A stretch of 34,934 nt of DNA, from contig JASBTR010000022.1 of the NCBI GenBank assembly GCA_030148325.1, positions 1 to 34,934 of the forward strand, given 5' to 3'. This DNA comes from Gammaproteobacteria bacterium. Its GTDB lineage: Bacteria > Pseudomonadota > Gammaproteobacteria > UBA6429 > Thiohalophilaceae. The position numbers and the translations under genes are program-made. Of the stretch, positions 7,200 through 16,794 are shown in pieces (within the stretch, counting starts at the first letter, position 1; each line of letters begins with the position of its first letter). Under the pieces are notes generated by a model, which ran no database searches, had not been told where the DNA came from, and saw only the letters and a program-made list of their open reading frames with translations.

Positions 7200-10100
7200 A
7201 TGTCCAAACAGACGATGCTTACCATTGATGGCGACCAGGCGGTGGCTATCATTGCCCACAAGCTCAATGAAGTCATCGCTATTTATCCTATTACTCCGGC
7301 TTCGCCGATGGGGGAATGGGCCGATGAGTGGTCGTCCCGCGGCCAGACCAATCTCTGGGGCACGGTGCCCCAGGTGCTGGAAATGCAAAGCGAGGGGGGC
7401 GCCGCCGGCGCCATTCATGGCGCTCTGCAGGCCGGCAGTTTGACGACGACCTTTACCGCCTCGCAGGGCCTGCTGTTAATGCTGCCCAACATGTACAAGA
7501 TTGCCGGCGAGCTGAGCTCAACGGTTTTCCATATCGCTTCCCGCTCGCTGGCCTGTCAGGCACTGTCCATTTTTGGCGATCACAGTGACGTCATGGCGGC
7601 GCGCATGACCGGTTTCGCCATGCTGTGTTCCAACTCACCACAGGAAGCGATGGACTTTGCGCTCATAGCCCAGGCCGCCAGCCTCGAAGGCCGGATTCCC
7701 TTTTTACACTTCTTTGATGGTTTTCGCACTTCCCACGAAGTAGCCAAGATTACGGCCATCGATGATGATGTGATCAAAGCTATGATCAATGATGACTGGA
7801 TCAGCGCCCACCGTGAGCGCGCCCTGTCGCCCAGCCATCCGCTGCTGCGAGGTAGTTCGCAGAATCCCGACGTGTATTTTCAGGCCCGTGAAACGGTCAA
7901 CCCCTACTATAAAAACTTGCCGCAGATCGTACAGGCAAGCATGGATCGGTTTGCCGCACTGACCGGTCGCTGCTATCGGCTGTTTGATTATGCTGGTAGT
8001 AAGCAGGCTGAGCGTGTGATCGTGCTTATGGGGTCTGGCGCTGAGGCGGTAGAAGAAACCTGTGACTATCTTAATGCTCATGGTGAAAATGTTGGCCTGC
8101 TCAAGGTGCGACTCTATCGGCCTTTTGACGCTGAAGCGCTGGTGGCGGCCCTGCCTGACAGTTGTCGTCGGATTGCGGTGCTGGATCGCACCAAGGAACC
8201 GGGGGCCGATGGTGAACCGCTGTATAAAGATGTGCTGGCCGCCATTGCCCGGCATTACTGCAGTGGTGAATGCAGGTTTGGCGAGATGCCCTGTGTGACG
8301 GGCGGCCGCTACGGTCTGTCGTCAAAAGAGTTTACCCCGGCCATGATCAAGGCGGTGTATGACGAGCTGAAAAAGTCGCAGCCGAAAAATCATTTCACCA
8401 TCGGTATTCATGACGATGTCTGTCACACCAGTCTGGACTGGGATCCCGCATTTCGCACCGATGCTCATGATGAAACTTTCCAGGCGCTGTTCTATGGCCT
8501 CGGTAGTGACGGTACGGTGAGCGCCAACAAGAACAGCATCAGGATCATTGGTGAAAGCACCGAGCTGCATGCACAGGGTTATTTTGTTTACGATTCAAAA
8601 AAAGCCGGTGCGGTGACCATTTCCCATTTGCGTTTTGGTCCCCGGCCGATTCATTCCAGCTATCTGATCGATGACAACGATGCTAATTTCGTGGCCTGTC
8701 ATCAGCCGGTATTTCTCCGGCGCTATGATATGCTCGATAAGGCGGCCGAAGGCGCGGTGTTTCTGCTCAATTCTCCTTCCTCTGCGGATACGGTCTGGGG
8801 TACGCTGCCGCAGAAAATGCAGCAGCAGATCATTGATCGTCACATCCGCTTTTATGTTGTCGATGCCTATGCCGTGGCGGATAAAACCGGCATGGGCAAG
8901 CGCATCAACACGATTATGCAGACCTGTTTTTTTGCCATCTCCGGCATTCTGCCCAGACAGCAGGCCATCGATGCCATCAAGGAGGCGGTCGAAAAAACCT
9001 ATGGCAAAAAAGGCCGGGATGTTGTGGATATGAACTTTGCCGCCATCGATGAAACCATTGCCTGTCTGCATGAAGTGAACATACCGGCCAGCGCCAGCAG
9101 TACCTTGCAGACCGGCCTGCACATTCCTGACTCGGCACCTGCCTTCGTGAAGAACGTCACCGCAAAAATGATCGATGGCCATGGCGATCAGTTGCCGGTC
9201 AGTCTGCTGCCCGCCGATGGCAGCTTCCCGCTGGGCACTGCGGCGTATGAAAAGCGCAACCTGGCGTTGGAAATCCCCACCTGGGAAACCGATCTCTGCA
9301 CCCAGTGCGGCAAGTGTCCGCTGGTCTGTCCTCACGCCGCTATTCGCAGCAAGATGTACCATGAAGATCTGCTTGCCGATGCCCCCGAGGGTTTTCGAAC
9401 CCAGGCCATGATTGGCAAGGGCTTTCCCGCCGGTCTGCACATCAGCTACCAGGTCGCACCGGAAGACTGCACCGGCTGCGGTCTGTGTGTCGATATCTGC
9501 CCGATTTACGATAAAGCCGATAGCAGCCGTAAAGCGCTAAACATGGCTTCCTACCAGGAATGGGTTGAAGTGGAAAAACGCAACTGGGAATTCTTCCACT
9601 CATTGCCCGAATACGATCGCCGCGAGCTGAAAACCCGCACCCTGAAAGGTGCCATGGTACTGCAGCCGCTGTTCGAATTTTCCAGCGCCTGTGTCGGTTG
9701 CGGTGAAACCCCGTATATTAAACTGGCTACGCAATTATTTGGCGACCGCATGCTGGTGGCCAATGCCACCGGTTGCTCATCCATCTATGGTGGCAATCTG
9801 CCTACCACGCCCTGGGCCGCCAACCCTGAGGGGCGCGGCCCGGCCTGGAATAATTCGCTGTTCGAGGACAACGCCGAGTTCGGTCTTGGTATGCGGATAG
9901 CGGCGGATCAGCAGTGTCGGCAGGCCAGAGAATTACTGGCCGCCCTCAGCGAGCAACTGGACGACGATCATCTGGTGGATGCCATTATTAATGCCGATGA
10001 ATCGGATGAAGCCGGTATTCATGCGCAGCGCGATCGCATCGAGCAACTGCGTGAACAGTTGGCGGTGCTCGATGATCCCCGCGCCGCGACCCTGTCACGG

Positions 10101-10829
10101 CTGGCTGATAACCTGTGCCGCAGGAGTGTCTGGATCATCGGCGGGGACGGCTGGGCCTATGACATCGGCTACGGCGGGCTGGATCATGTGCTAACCTCGG
10201 GGCGTAACGTCAACATTCTGGTGCTGGATACCGAAGTCTATTCCAACACCGGCGGCCAGACCTCCAAGGCGACGCCGCGTGGCGCGGTGGCGAAGTTCTC
10301 GGCCGGTGGCAAGCCGGGCGCGAAAAAAGATCTGGCCCTGCTGGCCATAGAGTACGGGAACATCTACGTTGCCCACGTTGCCTATGGTGCCAAAGACGTA
10401 CAGACCCTGCGCACCTTCCTGGAAGCAGAGGCTTATGATGGTCCCTCATTGATCATCGCCTATTCGCCCTGCATCGCCCATGGCGTGGATCTGAGCAACA
10501 ATCACCGGCAGCAGCAACTGGCCGTCGACAGCGGTCACTGGTTGCTGTTCCGTTTCGATCCCGCGCGTATCGGGAAGGGCCAGAACCCCCTGCACCTGGA
10601 CTCGAAGGAACCGTCCATCCCCTATAAAGAATTTATCAAAACCGAAACCCGTTTCAACATGCTCTGGCATACCCACCCGCAGGAGGCTGAGCGCTATCTG
10701 CAGGAATCTCAGCAGGAAGTCCGCAGGCGTTACCATTATTACAAGCAACTGTCCGAGCTGGACTGGAGCGATGATCTCAGCGTAGCTACTGCCAGGGGAA
10801 GATTGAATGCATATAAAGATGAAGCGTAA
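7200..10829 (+). CDS. nifJ: pyruvate:ferredoxin (flavodoxin) oxidoreductase
   Basis: This full-length single-chain PFOR has 1209 residues. It converts pyruvate and CoA to acetyl-CoA and CO2, reducing ferredoxin or flavodoxin; the enzyme is oxygen-sensitive and cytosolic. The N-terminal domain starts with the family sequence around YPITPASPMGEWADEW. Two ferredoxin-type [4Fe-4S] sites use Cys700/703/706/710 and Cys757/760/763/767. The proximal cluster cysteines are Cys831, 834, 859 and 1091, with spacing nearly identical to that of the Desulfovibrio africanus enzyme. The thiamine-diphosphate region contains GDGWAYDIGYGGLDH and SNTGGQTSKA. No ferredoxin, flavodoxin or regulator gene is adjacent, so a role in nitrogen fixation specifically is not supported. 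Anaerobic pyruvate oxidation is the simplest reading. Confidence 0.97.
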   Translation: MSKQTMLTIDGDQAVAIIAHKLNEVIAIYPITPASPMGEWADEWSSRGQTNLWGTVPQVLEMQSEGGAAGAIHGALQAGSLTTTFTASQGLLLMLPNMYKIAGELSSTVFHIASRSLACQALSIFGDHSDVMAARMTGFAMLCSNSPQEAMDFALIAQAASLEGRIPFLHFFDGFRTSHEVAKITAIDDDVIKAMINDDWISAHRERALSPSHPLLRGSSQNPDVYFQARETVNPYYKNLPQIVQASMDRFAALTGRCYRLFDYAGSKQAERVIVLMGSGAEAVEETCDYLNAHGENVGLLKVRLYRPFDAEALVAALPDSCRRIAVLDRTKEPGADGEPLYKDVLAAIARHYCSGECRFGEMPCVTGGRYGLSSKEFTPAMIKAVYDELKKSQPKNHFTIGIHDDVCHTSLDWDPAFRTDAHDETFQALFYGLGSDGTVSANKNSIRIIGESTELHAQGYFVYDSKKAGAVTISHLRFGPRPIHSSYLIDDNDANFVACHQPVFLRRYDMLDKAAEGAVFLLNSPSSADTVWGTLPQKMQQQIIDRHIRFYVVDAYAVADKTGMGKRINTIMQTCFFAISGILPRQQAIDAIKEAVEKTYGKKGRDVVDMNFAAIDETIACLHEVNIPASASSTLQTGLHIPDSAPAFVKNVTAKMIDGHGDQLPVSLLPADGSFPLGTAAYEKRNLALEIPTWETDLCTQCGKCPLVCPHAAIRSKMYHEDLLADAPEGFRTQAMIGKGFPAGLHISYQVAPEDCTGCGLCVDICPIYDKADSSRKALNMASYQEWVEVEKRNWEFFHSLPEYDRRELKTRTLKGAMVLQPLFEFSSACVGCGETPYIKLATQLFGDRMLVANATGCSSIYGGNLPTTPWAANPEGRGPAWNNSLFEDNAEFGLGMRIAADQQCRQARELLAALSEQLDDDHLVDAIINADESDEAGIHAQRDRIEQLREQLAVLDDPRAATLSRLADNLCRRSVWIIGGDGWAYDIGYGGLDHVLTSGRNVNILVLDTEVYSNTGGQTSKATPRGAVAKFSAGGKPGAKKDLALLAIEYGNIYVAHVAYGAKDVQTLRTFLEAEAYDGPSLIIAYSPCIAHGVDLSNNHRQQQLAVDSGHWLLFRFDPARIGKGQNPLHLDSKEPSIPYKEFIKTETRFNMLWHTHPQEAERYLQESQQEVRRRYHYYKQLSELDWSDDLSVATARGRLNAYKDEA

Positions 10830-11078
10830 CGAATAAAAATTAGCAGTAAAATCAGGGATGGTTTTCCGTTAACTGCCTGAAAAATAAAACAGTATCGGAA
10901 TTCAGAAGGGCTGAGCAAGATCTGAACAGAACACTAACTTACTTCCGTTAGAAAAGCCGGGTTAAAGAACAATACTCTATTTTTAACATATTCAGGTTTG
11001 AATATTAGGGTTAATTGTTCTCTGACCCCGAAATTCCCCTCTGAGTCAGATTGAGCTGGCGGTATGTTATTGGTAAAA
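10830..11078. other. nifJ/mtaD intergenic region with inverted repeats
   Basis: No gene is seen here. TTAGCAGT (10840-10847) and TAACTGCCT (10870-10878) repeat, in reversed order, the motifs found before nifJ. An imperfect 15-base inverted repeat (10959-10973 with 11014-11028, 13 of 15 matching, containing AGAACAAT/ATTGTTCT) encloses a 7-bp hairpin ATATTCA/TGAATAT (10988-10994 with 10999-11005). It resembles the GGGTCAGAG-type palindromes found in many proteobacteria. No T-rich terminator for nifJ is obvious. Confidence 0.5.
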
Positions 11079-11160
11079 CTGATGGGTTTCACTTCGTTCT
11101 ACCCATCCTACACAAGATCAAAAATGAGCAGGTTGGGTAGAACGAAGTGAAACCCATCAG
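11079..11160. repeat. 27-bp perfect inverted repeat; includes the mtaD stop codon
   Basis: Arms 11079-11105 and 11134-11160 are perfect reverse complements separated by 28 bases. Each contains GATGGGTTTCACTTCG or its complement. The mtaD stop codon (11157-11159 on the minus strand) lies inside the right arm. Related half-elements occur at 28926-29008 and 29180-29206. The long stem could stop transcription from either convergent gene, although it lacks a T-run. Confidence 0.85.
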
Positions 11161-12473
11161 GAACATTCCGCCAGTTTTTCTTTCCACTCACGGGCGCGTT
11201 CAAGTATGGCAGCCGGATTCAGTGTTGTCAGTTCACCGTCCCTGAGCAGTTGTCTGCCCGCTACCCAGAGGTCGCGGATACAGTGGCGGCCGGCGGCATA
11301 GACTACCTGTGATTCCGGGTGATAGACCGGCTCGGTATCCACCCCGCTTAAATCAATCGTAATTATATCCGCTGCCTTGCCGGGTGTCAGGGAACCGGTT
11401 TCCTCTTCCAGTCCCAGTGCGCGGGCGCCGTTGAGAGTGGCCATCTGCAGTGCCTGCATGGCGGGCACTGCGCTGGCGTTGCCGGCTACAGCCTTGGCCA
11501 GCAGGGCGGCGCTGCGCAGTTCGCCTGCCATGTCCAGATCATTATTACTGGCGGCGCTATCGGTTCCCAGCGCTACATTTACACCGGCCTCGATCAGCGC
11601 CTGTAGCGGGCAGAAGCCGCTGGCCAGTTTGAGATTGGATTCGGGGCAATGCACTACATGTACGCCGCTATCGGCAAGCAGGCGGATTTCCTCGTTTTCA
11701 AGCTGGGTCATGTGCACCGCCAGCAGTCGCGGGCTGAGCAGATCCAGTTTCTGCAGTCGTTCGATGGGTCGCATGCCGAATTTTTCCAGCGATTCCTGTA
11801 CCTCAAAAGCGGTTTCATGCAGGTGGATGTGGATGGGGATATCCAGTTCCTCGGCATAGGTCGCGATCCGGGTCAGGGGGTCGTCGGATACCGTATAAGG
11901 CGCATGCGGCGCAAAGGCGGTGCTGATCAGGCTGTTGCCGCTGAGCTGGTCATGCAGGCTGATGCCTTTTTGCAGATATTCATCGGCATCCTGCGCCCAC
12001 GCGGTAGGGAAGTCGAGCGCGATCAGACCGACGGTAGCACGCATACCGGCGTGTTCCGCCGCACGTGCAGTTTCATCAGGAAAGAAGTACATGTCGTTGA
12101 AACAGGTGGTGCCGCTTTTGATCATTTCGGCGCAGGCGAGGAGGCTGCCGTCATGCACGAATTCGGGGTTGATCCATCGGCTTTCCGCCGGCCAGATATG
12201 ATCGTTGAGCCACGCCATCAGCGGCAGATCATCGGCCAGTCCACGCATCAGGCTCATGGTGGCGTGACCGTGGGCGTTGATAAAGCCGGGCATGAGAACA
12301 TGTTGATGCCGACGAATATGCATGTCAGGCTGGAATTGCGCCTCGGCCTCGGCGCTGGGCAGTATCGCCAGAATACGGCCGTCATTAATCGCAATTGTGT
12401 GATGTTCCAGCACAGTGTTTTCCGGTTCGATGGGGATGATCCAGCGAGCCGTGATCAGGGTATCTATGTTCAT
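11157..12473 (-). CDS. mtaD: 5-methylthioadenosine / S-adenosylhomocysteine deaminase
   Basis: This 438-residue metal-dependent amidohydrolase belongs to the TRZ/ATZ group and is predicted to deaminate methylthioadenosine and/or SAH to the inosine form. Metal ligands are visible in NAHGHATMSLMRG (His68, His70), HIHLHETAFEV and the acidic motif GTDSAASNNDLDM. The C-terminal beta-sandwich contains GLEEETGSLTPGKAADIITIDL. It is divergent from mtnA, which acts in the same salvage route, and the pair sits next to gyrA as in pseudomonads. The upstream sequence lacks a Shine-Dalgarno site: a dispersed repeat arm begins seven bases before the ATG. Its stop codon lies in another repeat. A related deaminase specificity, such as guanine or triazine, is possible but less likely given the context. 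Confidence 0.88.
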   Translation of the reverse strand: MNIDTLITARWIIPIEPENTVLEHHTIAINDGRILAILPSAEAEAQFQPDMHIRRHQHVLMPGFINAHGHATMSLMRGLADDLPLMAWLNDHIWPAESRWINPEFVHDGSLLACAEMIKSGTTCFNDMYFFPDETARAAEHAGMRATVGLIALDFPTAWAQDADEYLQKGISLHDQLSGNSLISTAFAPHAPYTVSDDPLTRIATYAEELDIPIHIHLHETAFEVQESLEKFGMRPIERLQKLDLLSPRLLAVHMTQLENEEIRLLADSGVHVVHCPESNLKLASGFCPLQALIEAGVNVALGTDSAASNNDLDMAGELRSAALLAKAVAGNASAVPAMQALQMATLNGARALGLEEETGSLTPGKAADIITIDLSGVDTEPVYHPESQVVYAAGRHCIRDLWVAGRQLLRDGELTTLNPAAILERAREWKEKLAECS

Positions 12474-12480
12474 TTTTTAA

Positions 12481-12741
12481 GTGACGAGGTACGAGTGACG
12501 AGGGACGAGGAAAACCGTTTATCCGTTATACATTTTTCTGTTACTTTAGTGCATATCTACTTACATAATCAGGAAAACAGGCAAAAATGATGGTAGTACG
12601 AGTGACGAGGAAAACCGTTTATCCATTATATGTTTTTTGCTACTTTAGCGTATATTCACTTACGAAGGAAAATAATCATAAAATGATGCCATTAATTTCA
12701 ACACCCACCTCGTCCCTCGCCACTCGTCCCTCGTCCCTGTC
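12481..12741. repeat. GACGAG-type repeats filling the mtaD/mtnA divergent region
   Basis: The left arm (12481-12510) and the right arm (12708-12740, inverted) are built from GACGAG/GTGACGAGG units. Between them lies a diverged tandem duplication, copy A at 12490-12592 and copy B at 12597-12689. Both copies begin TACGAGTGACGAGG, continue AAAACCGTTTATCC and end near AAAATGATG. The right arm runs to within one or two bases of the mtnA ATG, and the left arm ends seven bases from the mtaD ATG. Promoters for both genes must lie in or between these repeats, but I cannot assign -35/-10 boxes. Confidence 0.8.
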
Positions 12742-13773
12742 ATGAGCGTACGTCCCATCCGCTGGCACGAAGACAGCCTGAAACTGCTGGACCAACGTCT
12801 GCTACCGGGCGAGGTAACAGAAATCAGTTATGACTCGGTGGCGGCGGTGGCCGATGCGATTCGTGACATGGTAGTGCGTGGTGCGCCGGCTATTGGTATT
12901 ACTGCGGCTTTTGGCGTGGTGATCGCGGCCCGCAGCCGCTATGCGGAGAATCCGGATAACTGGTGGGAAGGTATCGAACAGGATTTTAGGCTACTGGCTG
13001 ATGCGCGACCGACAGCCATTAACCTGTTCTGGGCCATCGAACGTATGCGGGGCTGTTTTGATGAAATTGACGGCGATCCGGTTGAGTATCTGCTGGCCGA
13101 GGCGAAGGCGATTCACGAAGAGGATATCGCCGCCAACATGCGCATGGGCGAGCTGGGTGCAGATCTGATCGGGGCGGGTAGCAGTATACTGACGCACTGT
13201 AATGCCGGCGCACTAGCTACCGGCGGTTATGGCACGGCGCTGGGCGTGATCCGCAGTGCGGTGGCGGAAGGTAAGGTTGAACAGGTGTTTGCCGATGAAA
13301 CCCGGCCCTGGCTGCAGGGTGCACGCCTGACTGCCTGGGAGCTGTTGCAGGATGGTATTCCGGTGAGTCTGATCGCCGAGGGCGCGGCTTCCTGGCTGAT
13401 GCAGCAGGGTAAGGTGCAGTGGATCGTAGTCGGCTCGGATCGCATTGCCGCCAATGGTGACGTAGCCAACAAGATCGGCACCTATCAACTGGCGGTTTCG
13501 GCCCGTCACCATGGCGTGAAATTCATGGTTGCTGCGCCGACCTCCACGGTAGATATGAATGTGGCCTCTGGTGCGGACATTCCCATCGAAACCCGCAGCG
13601 CTGACGAACTGCTTAAGTGCGGTGATAAAACCGTGGCTGCTGCAGGCGCCTCAGCCTGGAACCCGGTGTTCGACGTGACCCCGGCGGCACTGGTGGACGC
13701 CATCGTTACCGAGCGGGGTGTGGTGGAGAAGCCGGATACAGAAAAAATGCTGGCCATGATGCAAAACGCCTGA
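12742..13773 (+). CDS. mtnA: S-methyl-5-thioribose-1-phosphate isomerase
   Basis: This 343-residue enzyme of the eIF2B-alpha-like family isomerises methylthioribose-1-phosphate to methylthioribulose-1-phosphate in methionine salvage. The substrate-binding motif [10 protein letters not shown] is at 44-53. The catalytic cysteine is Cys153 ([18 protein letters not shown]), and the catalytic aspartate is Asp233 in [17 protein letters not shown], 80 residues later as in the Bacillus enzyme. ATG 12742 gives the standard N-terminus (SVRPIRW) but has no Shine-Dalgarno sequence, because pyrimidine-rich repeat DNA lies immediately upstream. The gene is divergent from mtaD and 151 bases before gyrA. No mtnB/C/D or MTA phosphorylase is in the window, so the rest of the pathway must lie elsewhere. 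Confidence 0.95.
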   Translation: MSVRPIRWHEDSLKLLDQRLLPGEVTEISYDSVAAVADAIRDMVVRGAPAIGITAAFGVVIAARSRYAENPDNWWEGIEQDFRLLADARPTAINLFWAIERMRGCFDEIDGDPVEYLLAEAKAIHEEDIAANMRMGELGADLIGAGSSILTHCNAGALATGGYGTALGVIRSAVAEGKVEQVFADETRPWLQGARLTAWELLQDGIPVSLIAEGAASWLMQQGKVQWIVVGSDRIAANGDVANKIGTYQLAVSARHHGVKFMVAAPTSTVDMNVASGADIPIETRSADELLKCGDKTVAAAGASAWNPVFDVTPAALVDAIVTERGVVEKPDTEKMLAMMQNA

Positions 13774-13799
13774 TTCATTTCCCTTATTTCCCTATCAAA

Positions 13800-13825
13800 A
13801 CGCCGTAAACGCTGTCTGACGGCGT
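13800..13825 (+). terminator. candidate mtnA terminator
   Basis: A perfect 7-bp stem ACGCCGT/ACGGCGT (13800-13806 with 13819-13825) lies 26 bases after the mtnA stop and is followed by the weak T-rich tract ATCTCTTTA. The short tract makes efficient intrinsic termination uncertain. Confidence 0.45.
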
Positions 13826-13855
13826 ATCTCTTTAATGCAGTAGGTGGCAGTGCTG

Positions 13856-13864
13856 TGCTAGAAT
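13856..13864 (+). promoter_or_regulatory. candidate extended -10 promoter of gyrA
   Basis: TGCTAGAAT is an extended -10 (TGn plus TAGAAT at 13859-13864), 60 bases before the gyrA start. The position 17 bases upstream reads TGCAGT, a poor -35, which is acceptable for extended -10 promoters. It lies between the mtnA terminator candidate and the AAAGGA ribosome-binding site (13915-13920). Confidence 0.5.
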
Positions 13865-13924
13865 GGTCGCTTTAATCTGCTCAAAAGCGTAAAGCAATAA
13901 TAACCGGCTCGCTCAAAGGAACCC

Positions 13925-16492
13925 ATGACCGAATTCGCCAAAGAAATTCTCCCCATAAATATCGAAGAGGAAATGAAGCAGTCCTATCTGGATTACGCCA
14001 TGAGTGTGATCGTGGGACGTGCTCTACCGGATGTGCGTGACGGACTCAAACCGGTGCATCGTCGGGTGCTTTTCGCCATGCGCGAGCTGGGCAATGACTG
14101 GAACAAGCCGTATAAGAAGTCTGCCCGCGTGGTCGGTGATGTTATCGGTAAATACCATCCGCATGGCGACACCGCGGTTTATGACACCATCGTGCGCATG
14201 GCCCAGCCGTTTTCCCTGCGCTACATGCTGGTGGATGGACAGGGTAACTTCGGTTCCGTCGATGGTGATTCCCCGGCGGCTATGCGTTACACCGAAGTGC
14301 GTATGGCGAAGATCGCCCACGATCTGCTGGCGGATCTCGATCGGGAAACAGTGGACTTTGTTCCCAACTATGACGAATCGGAACATGAGCCGGAGGTGCT
14401 GCCGGCGCGCCTGCCCAACCTGCTTATTAATGGTTCGGCCGGTATTGCCGTGGGTATGGCGACCAATATTCCGCCGCACAATCTCAATGAAATCATCAAT
14501 GCCTGTCTGGCGCTGATTGATAACCCGGATACCACCATTCAGGAACTGATGCAGCATGTTCCCGGCCCGGATTTTCCCACCGCCGGTATTATCAATGGCG
14601 CGCGTGGCATTGCCGAAGCCTATGCCGGTGGTCGTGGTCGCATCTATGTGCGTGCGCGCACCCATGTCGAGGAATTCGGCAATAACCGGGAACGGCTGGT
14701 AGTGACCGAACTGCCTTATCAGGTGAACAAGGCGCGCCTGATCGAGCGCATTGCCGAGCTGGTCAAAGAGAAGAAAATCGAGGGTATTTCCGAGCTGCGT
14801 GACGAGTCCGACAAGGATGGCATGCGCGTGGTGATCGAACTGCGTCGCGGCGAGATGCCGGATGTGCTGCTGAATAATCTCTACAAGCAGACCCAGATGC
14901 AGAGCGTCTTCGGCATCAACATGGTCGCGCTGGTGGATGGCCAGCCGCGGCTGCTGAATATCAAGCAGATCCTGGAAGCCTTTATTCGTCACCGTCGTGA
15001 GGTGGTGACCCGGCGCACGATTTTTGATCTGCGCAAGGCGCGGGAAAAAGCGCATGTGCGTGAAGGCCTGGCGATTGCGCTGGCTAATATCGATCCCATT
15101 ATTAGCATGATCAAGGCGGCGAAGAACCCGGCCGAAGCCAGGGAAAAACTGGTGTCTACCGCCTGGGAGCCGGGACTGGTCATTGAGATGCTTTCTCGCA
15201 CTGGCGCGGAAGGGTCCAAACCGGAAGGGCTGCCGGATAATGTCGGCCTGGTCGAAGGAAAGTACTATCTTTCCGAAACCCAGGCGCAGGCCATTCTCGA
15301 CATGCGCCTGCATCGTTTAACCGGGCTTGAGCAGGACAAGATACTCAAGGAATACGGTGAGCTGCTGGATCTGATTGCCGAGCTGCTGAAAATTCTCGCC
15401 AGTGGCGATCGCCTGATGCAGGTGATTCGTGAAGAACTGCTGGAAATTATGGAGCAGTACGGTGATGAGCGGCGTACGGAAATTGTTGCCAGTCAGGAAG
15501 ATCTGTCGATTGAGGATTTGATCACCGAGGAAGACGTGGTGGTGACGCTTTCGCATGAAGGCTATGCCAAGGCCCAGCCGATTACGACTTATACGGCGCA
15601 ACGCCGCGGTGGCAAAGGTAAGGCGGCGACTTCGGTAAAAGACGAAGACTTTATCGACAAGCTGTTCGTCGCCAGCACCCATGACACCATTCTATGTTTC
15701 TCCAGCCGTGGCAAGGCGTATTGGCTCAAGGTCTACGAATTACCCCAGGCCGGACGCACGGCGCGTGGTCGGCCGATTGTGAACCTGCTGCCCTTGGAAG
15801 AAGGCGAACGTATTAACGCCATTTTGCCAATTCGCGAATATGAAGAAGGCAAATATGTTTTCTTTGCCACCGCCAATGGCACAGTGAAGAAAACACCGCT
15901 GAAAGATTTTTCACGCCCACGTGCCTCCGGTATTATCGCCATCGAGCTGCGTGGAGAAGATCAACTGGTCGGCGTGGAAATCACCGATGGTACAGAAGAT
16001 GTACTCCTGTTCTCCAGTGCGGGCAAGGCTATTCGTTTCAATGAAGATGTTGTGCGCGCAATGGGACGCACTGCCGCAGGTGTGCGTGGTATCAAGTTAC
16101 AGCCAGGGCAACATGTCATCTCCCTGATTATTGCCAGTGACGGCTGTGTACTTTCCGCAACTGAAAATGGCTATGGCAAACGCACGGCCATTAAAGACTA
16201 TCCGCGCCATGGCCGTGGTGGGCAGGGTGTGATTTCGGTGCAGACCACGGGACGTAACGGTGATGTAATTGGCGCCGTGCTGGTTAACGAGAATGATGAA
16301 ATCATGCTCATCACCAACAGCGGCACCCTGGTGCGTACACGGGCAGATGAAATTTCCATCATGGGACGCAACACCCAGGGCGTACGCCTGATCAGCCTCG
16401 GTGAAGGTGAAAAACTGTCCGGTATCGAGCGGATTGAAAATATTCAGAGTGACGATGAAGGGCAAGAGGGCGACGAAGAACAGGCGGAATAG
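13925..16492 (+). CDS. gyrA: DNA gyrase subunit A
   Basis: This 855-residue gyrase A subunit forms the A2B2 enzyme with GyrB and introduces negative supercoils. The catalytic Tyr122 is in AAMRYTE. The quinolone region reads [17 protein letters not shown], so positions 83 and 87 (E. coli numbering fits exactly) are Thr and Asp. Thr83 is wild type in several gammaproteobacteria, such as Pseudomonas, so it does not by itself indicate resistance. The GyrA box QRRGGKG sits at about 559-565, at the start of the beta-pinwheel C-terminal domain. An acidic tail ([13 protein letters not shown]) ends the protein. The start is supported by AAAGGA five bases upstream. Downstream there is a repeat rather than a clear terminator. 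Confidence 0.99.
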   Translation: MTEFAKEILPINIEEEMKQSYLDYAMSVIVGRALPDVRDGLKPVHRRVLFAMRELGNDWNKPYKKSARVVGDVIGKYHPHGDTAVYDTIVRMAQPFSLRYMLVDGQGNFGSVDGDSPAAMRYTEVRMAKIAHDLLADLDRETVDFVPNYDESEHEPEVLPARLPNLLINGSAGIAVGMATNIPPHNLNEIINACLALIDNPDTTIQELMQHVPGPDFPTAGIINGARGIAEAYAGGRGRIYVRARTHVEEFGNNRERLVVTELPYQVNKARLIERIAELVKEKKIEGISELRDESDKDGMRVVIELRRGEMPDVLLNNLYKQTQMQSVFGINMVALVDGQPRLLNIKQILEAFIRHRREVVTRRTIFDLRKAREKAHVREGLAIALANIDPIISMIKAAKNPAEAREKLVSTAWEPGLVIEMLSRTGAEGSKPEGLPDNVGLVEGKYYLSETQAQAILDMRLHRLTGLEQDKILKEYGELLDLIAELLKILASGDRLMQVIREELLEIMEQYGDERRTEIVASQEDLSIEDLITEEDVVVTLSHEGYAKAQPITTYTAQRRGGKGKAATSVKDEDFIDKLFVASTHDTILCFSSRGKAYWLKVYELPQAGRTARGRPIVNLLPLEEGERINAILPIREYEEGKYVFFATANGTVKKTPLKDFSRPRASGIIAIELRGEDQLVGVEITDGTEDVLLFSSAGKAIRFNEDVVRAMGRTAAGVRGIKLQPGQHVISLIIASDGCVLSATENGYGKRTAIKDYPRHGRGGQGVISVQTTGRNGDVIGAVLVNENDEIMLITNSGTLVRTRADEISIMGRNTQGVRLISLGEGEKLSGIERIENIQSDDEGQEGDEEQAE

Positions 16493-16507
16493 GAAGAATT
16501 TTTAATT

Positions 16508-16744
16508 AACGCAGAGAACGCAGAGGCGCAGAGGCGCGGAGATGATCTTTATTTAATCTCATTCCTGGCGAAGCTCAGATTCCGTAGGTTGGGCTGAATG
16601 GTGTTTATGAAGCCCAACATTCAGCGCAGAGGCCTTGTTTTGGTCTTCTGCTCTGTAGCAAACTAACAAGGAACCCAACGCATAGAGCTTCAACAATAAT
16701 GAATTGTTTTCTCTGCGTCTTCGCGCCTCTGCGTTCTCCGCGTT
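16508..16744. repeat. paired CGCAGAG inverted repeats between gyrA and serC
   Basis: The left arm 16508-16544 (ACGCAGAGAACGCAGAGG and on) and the right arm 16711-16744 (CTCTGCGTCTTCGCGCC and on) are imperfect reverse complements of about 34 bases. The loop holds another palindrome of a different family, GTTGGGCT/AGCCCAAC (16588-16595 with 16611-16618). Apart from these repeats, the 302 bases between gyrA and serC show no gene. Confidence 0.85.
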
Positions 16745-16794
16745 ATTTACAAATTTTATAAAGTTTTTATGGTAATCAAGTTTGGGAGTAAGTG

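Noticed and set aside
8595-9440. 281-codon minus-strand frame within nifJ
   Set aside because: It is antisense to conserved PFOR sequence, including the residues leading to the cluster cysteines.
11649-12590. 313-codon plus-strand frame opposite mtaD
   Set aside because: It mirrors the mtaD coding strand and runs into repeat DNA; the mtaD metal-binding motifs identify the real strand.
12481-12740. CRISPR-like array because of repeated GACGAG units
   Set aside because: The units are short and irregular, with no spacers of constant length, and they occur in inverted orientation; they belong to a dispersed repeat family.
13994-14190. Quinolone-resistance change in GyrA (Thr83)
   Set aside because: Thr83 is the normal residue in several gammaproteobacteria, so it is not evidence of resistance.
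14024-15313. 429-codon open frame on the minus strand within gyrA
   Set aside because: It is fully antisense to a clearly conserved gyrA, its protein resembles no family I know, and it is typical of codon-biased shadow frames.
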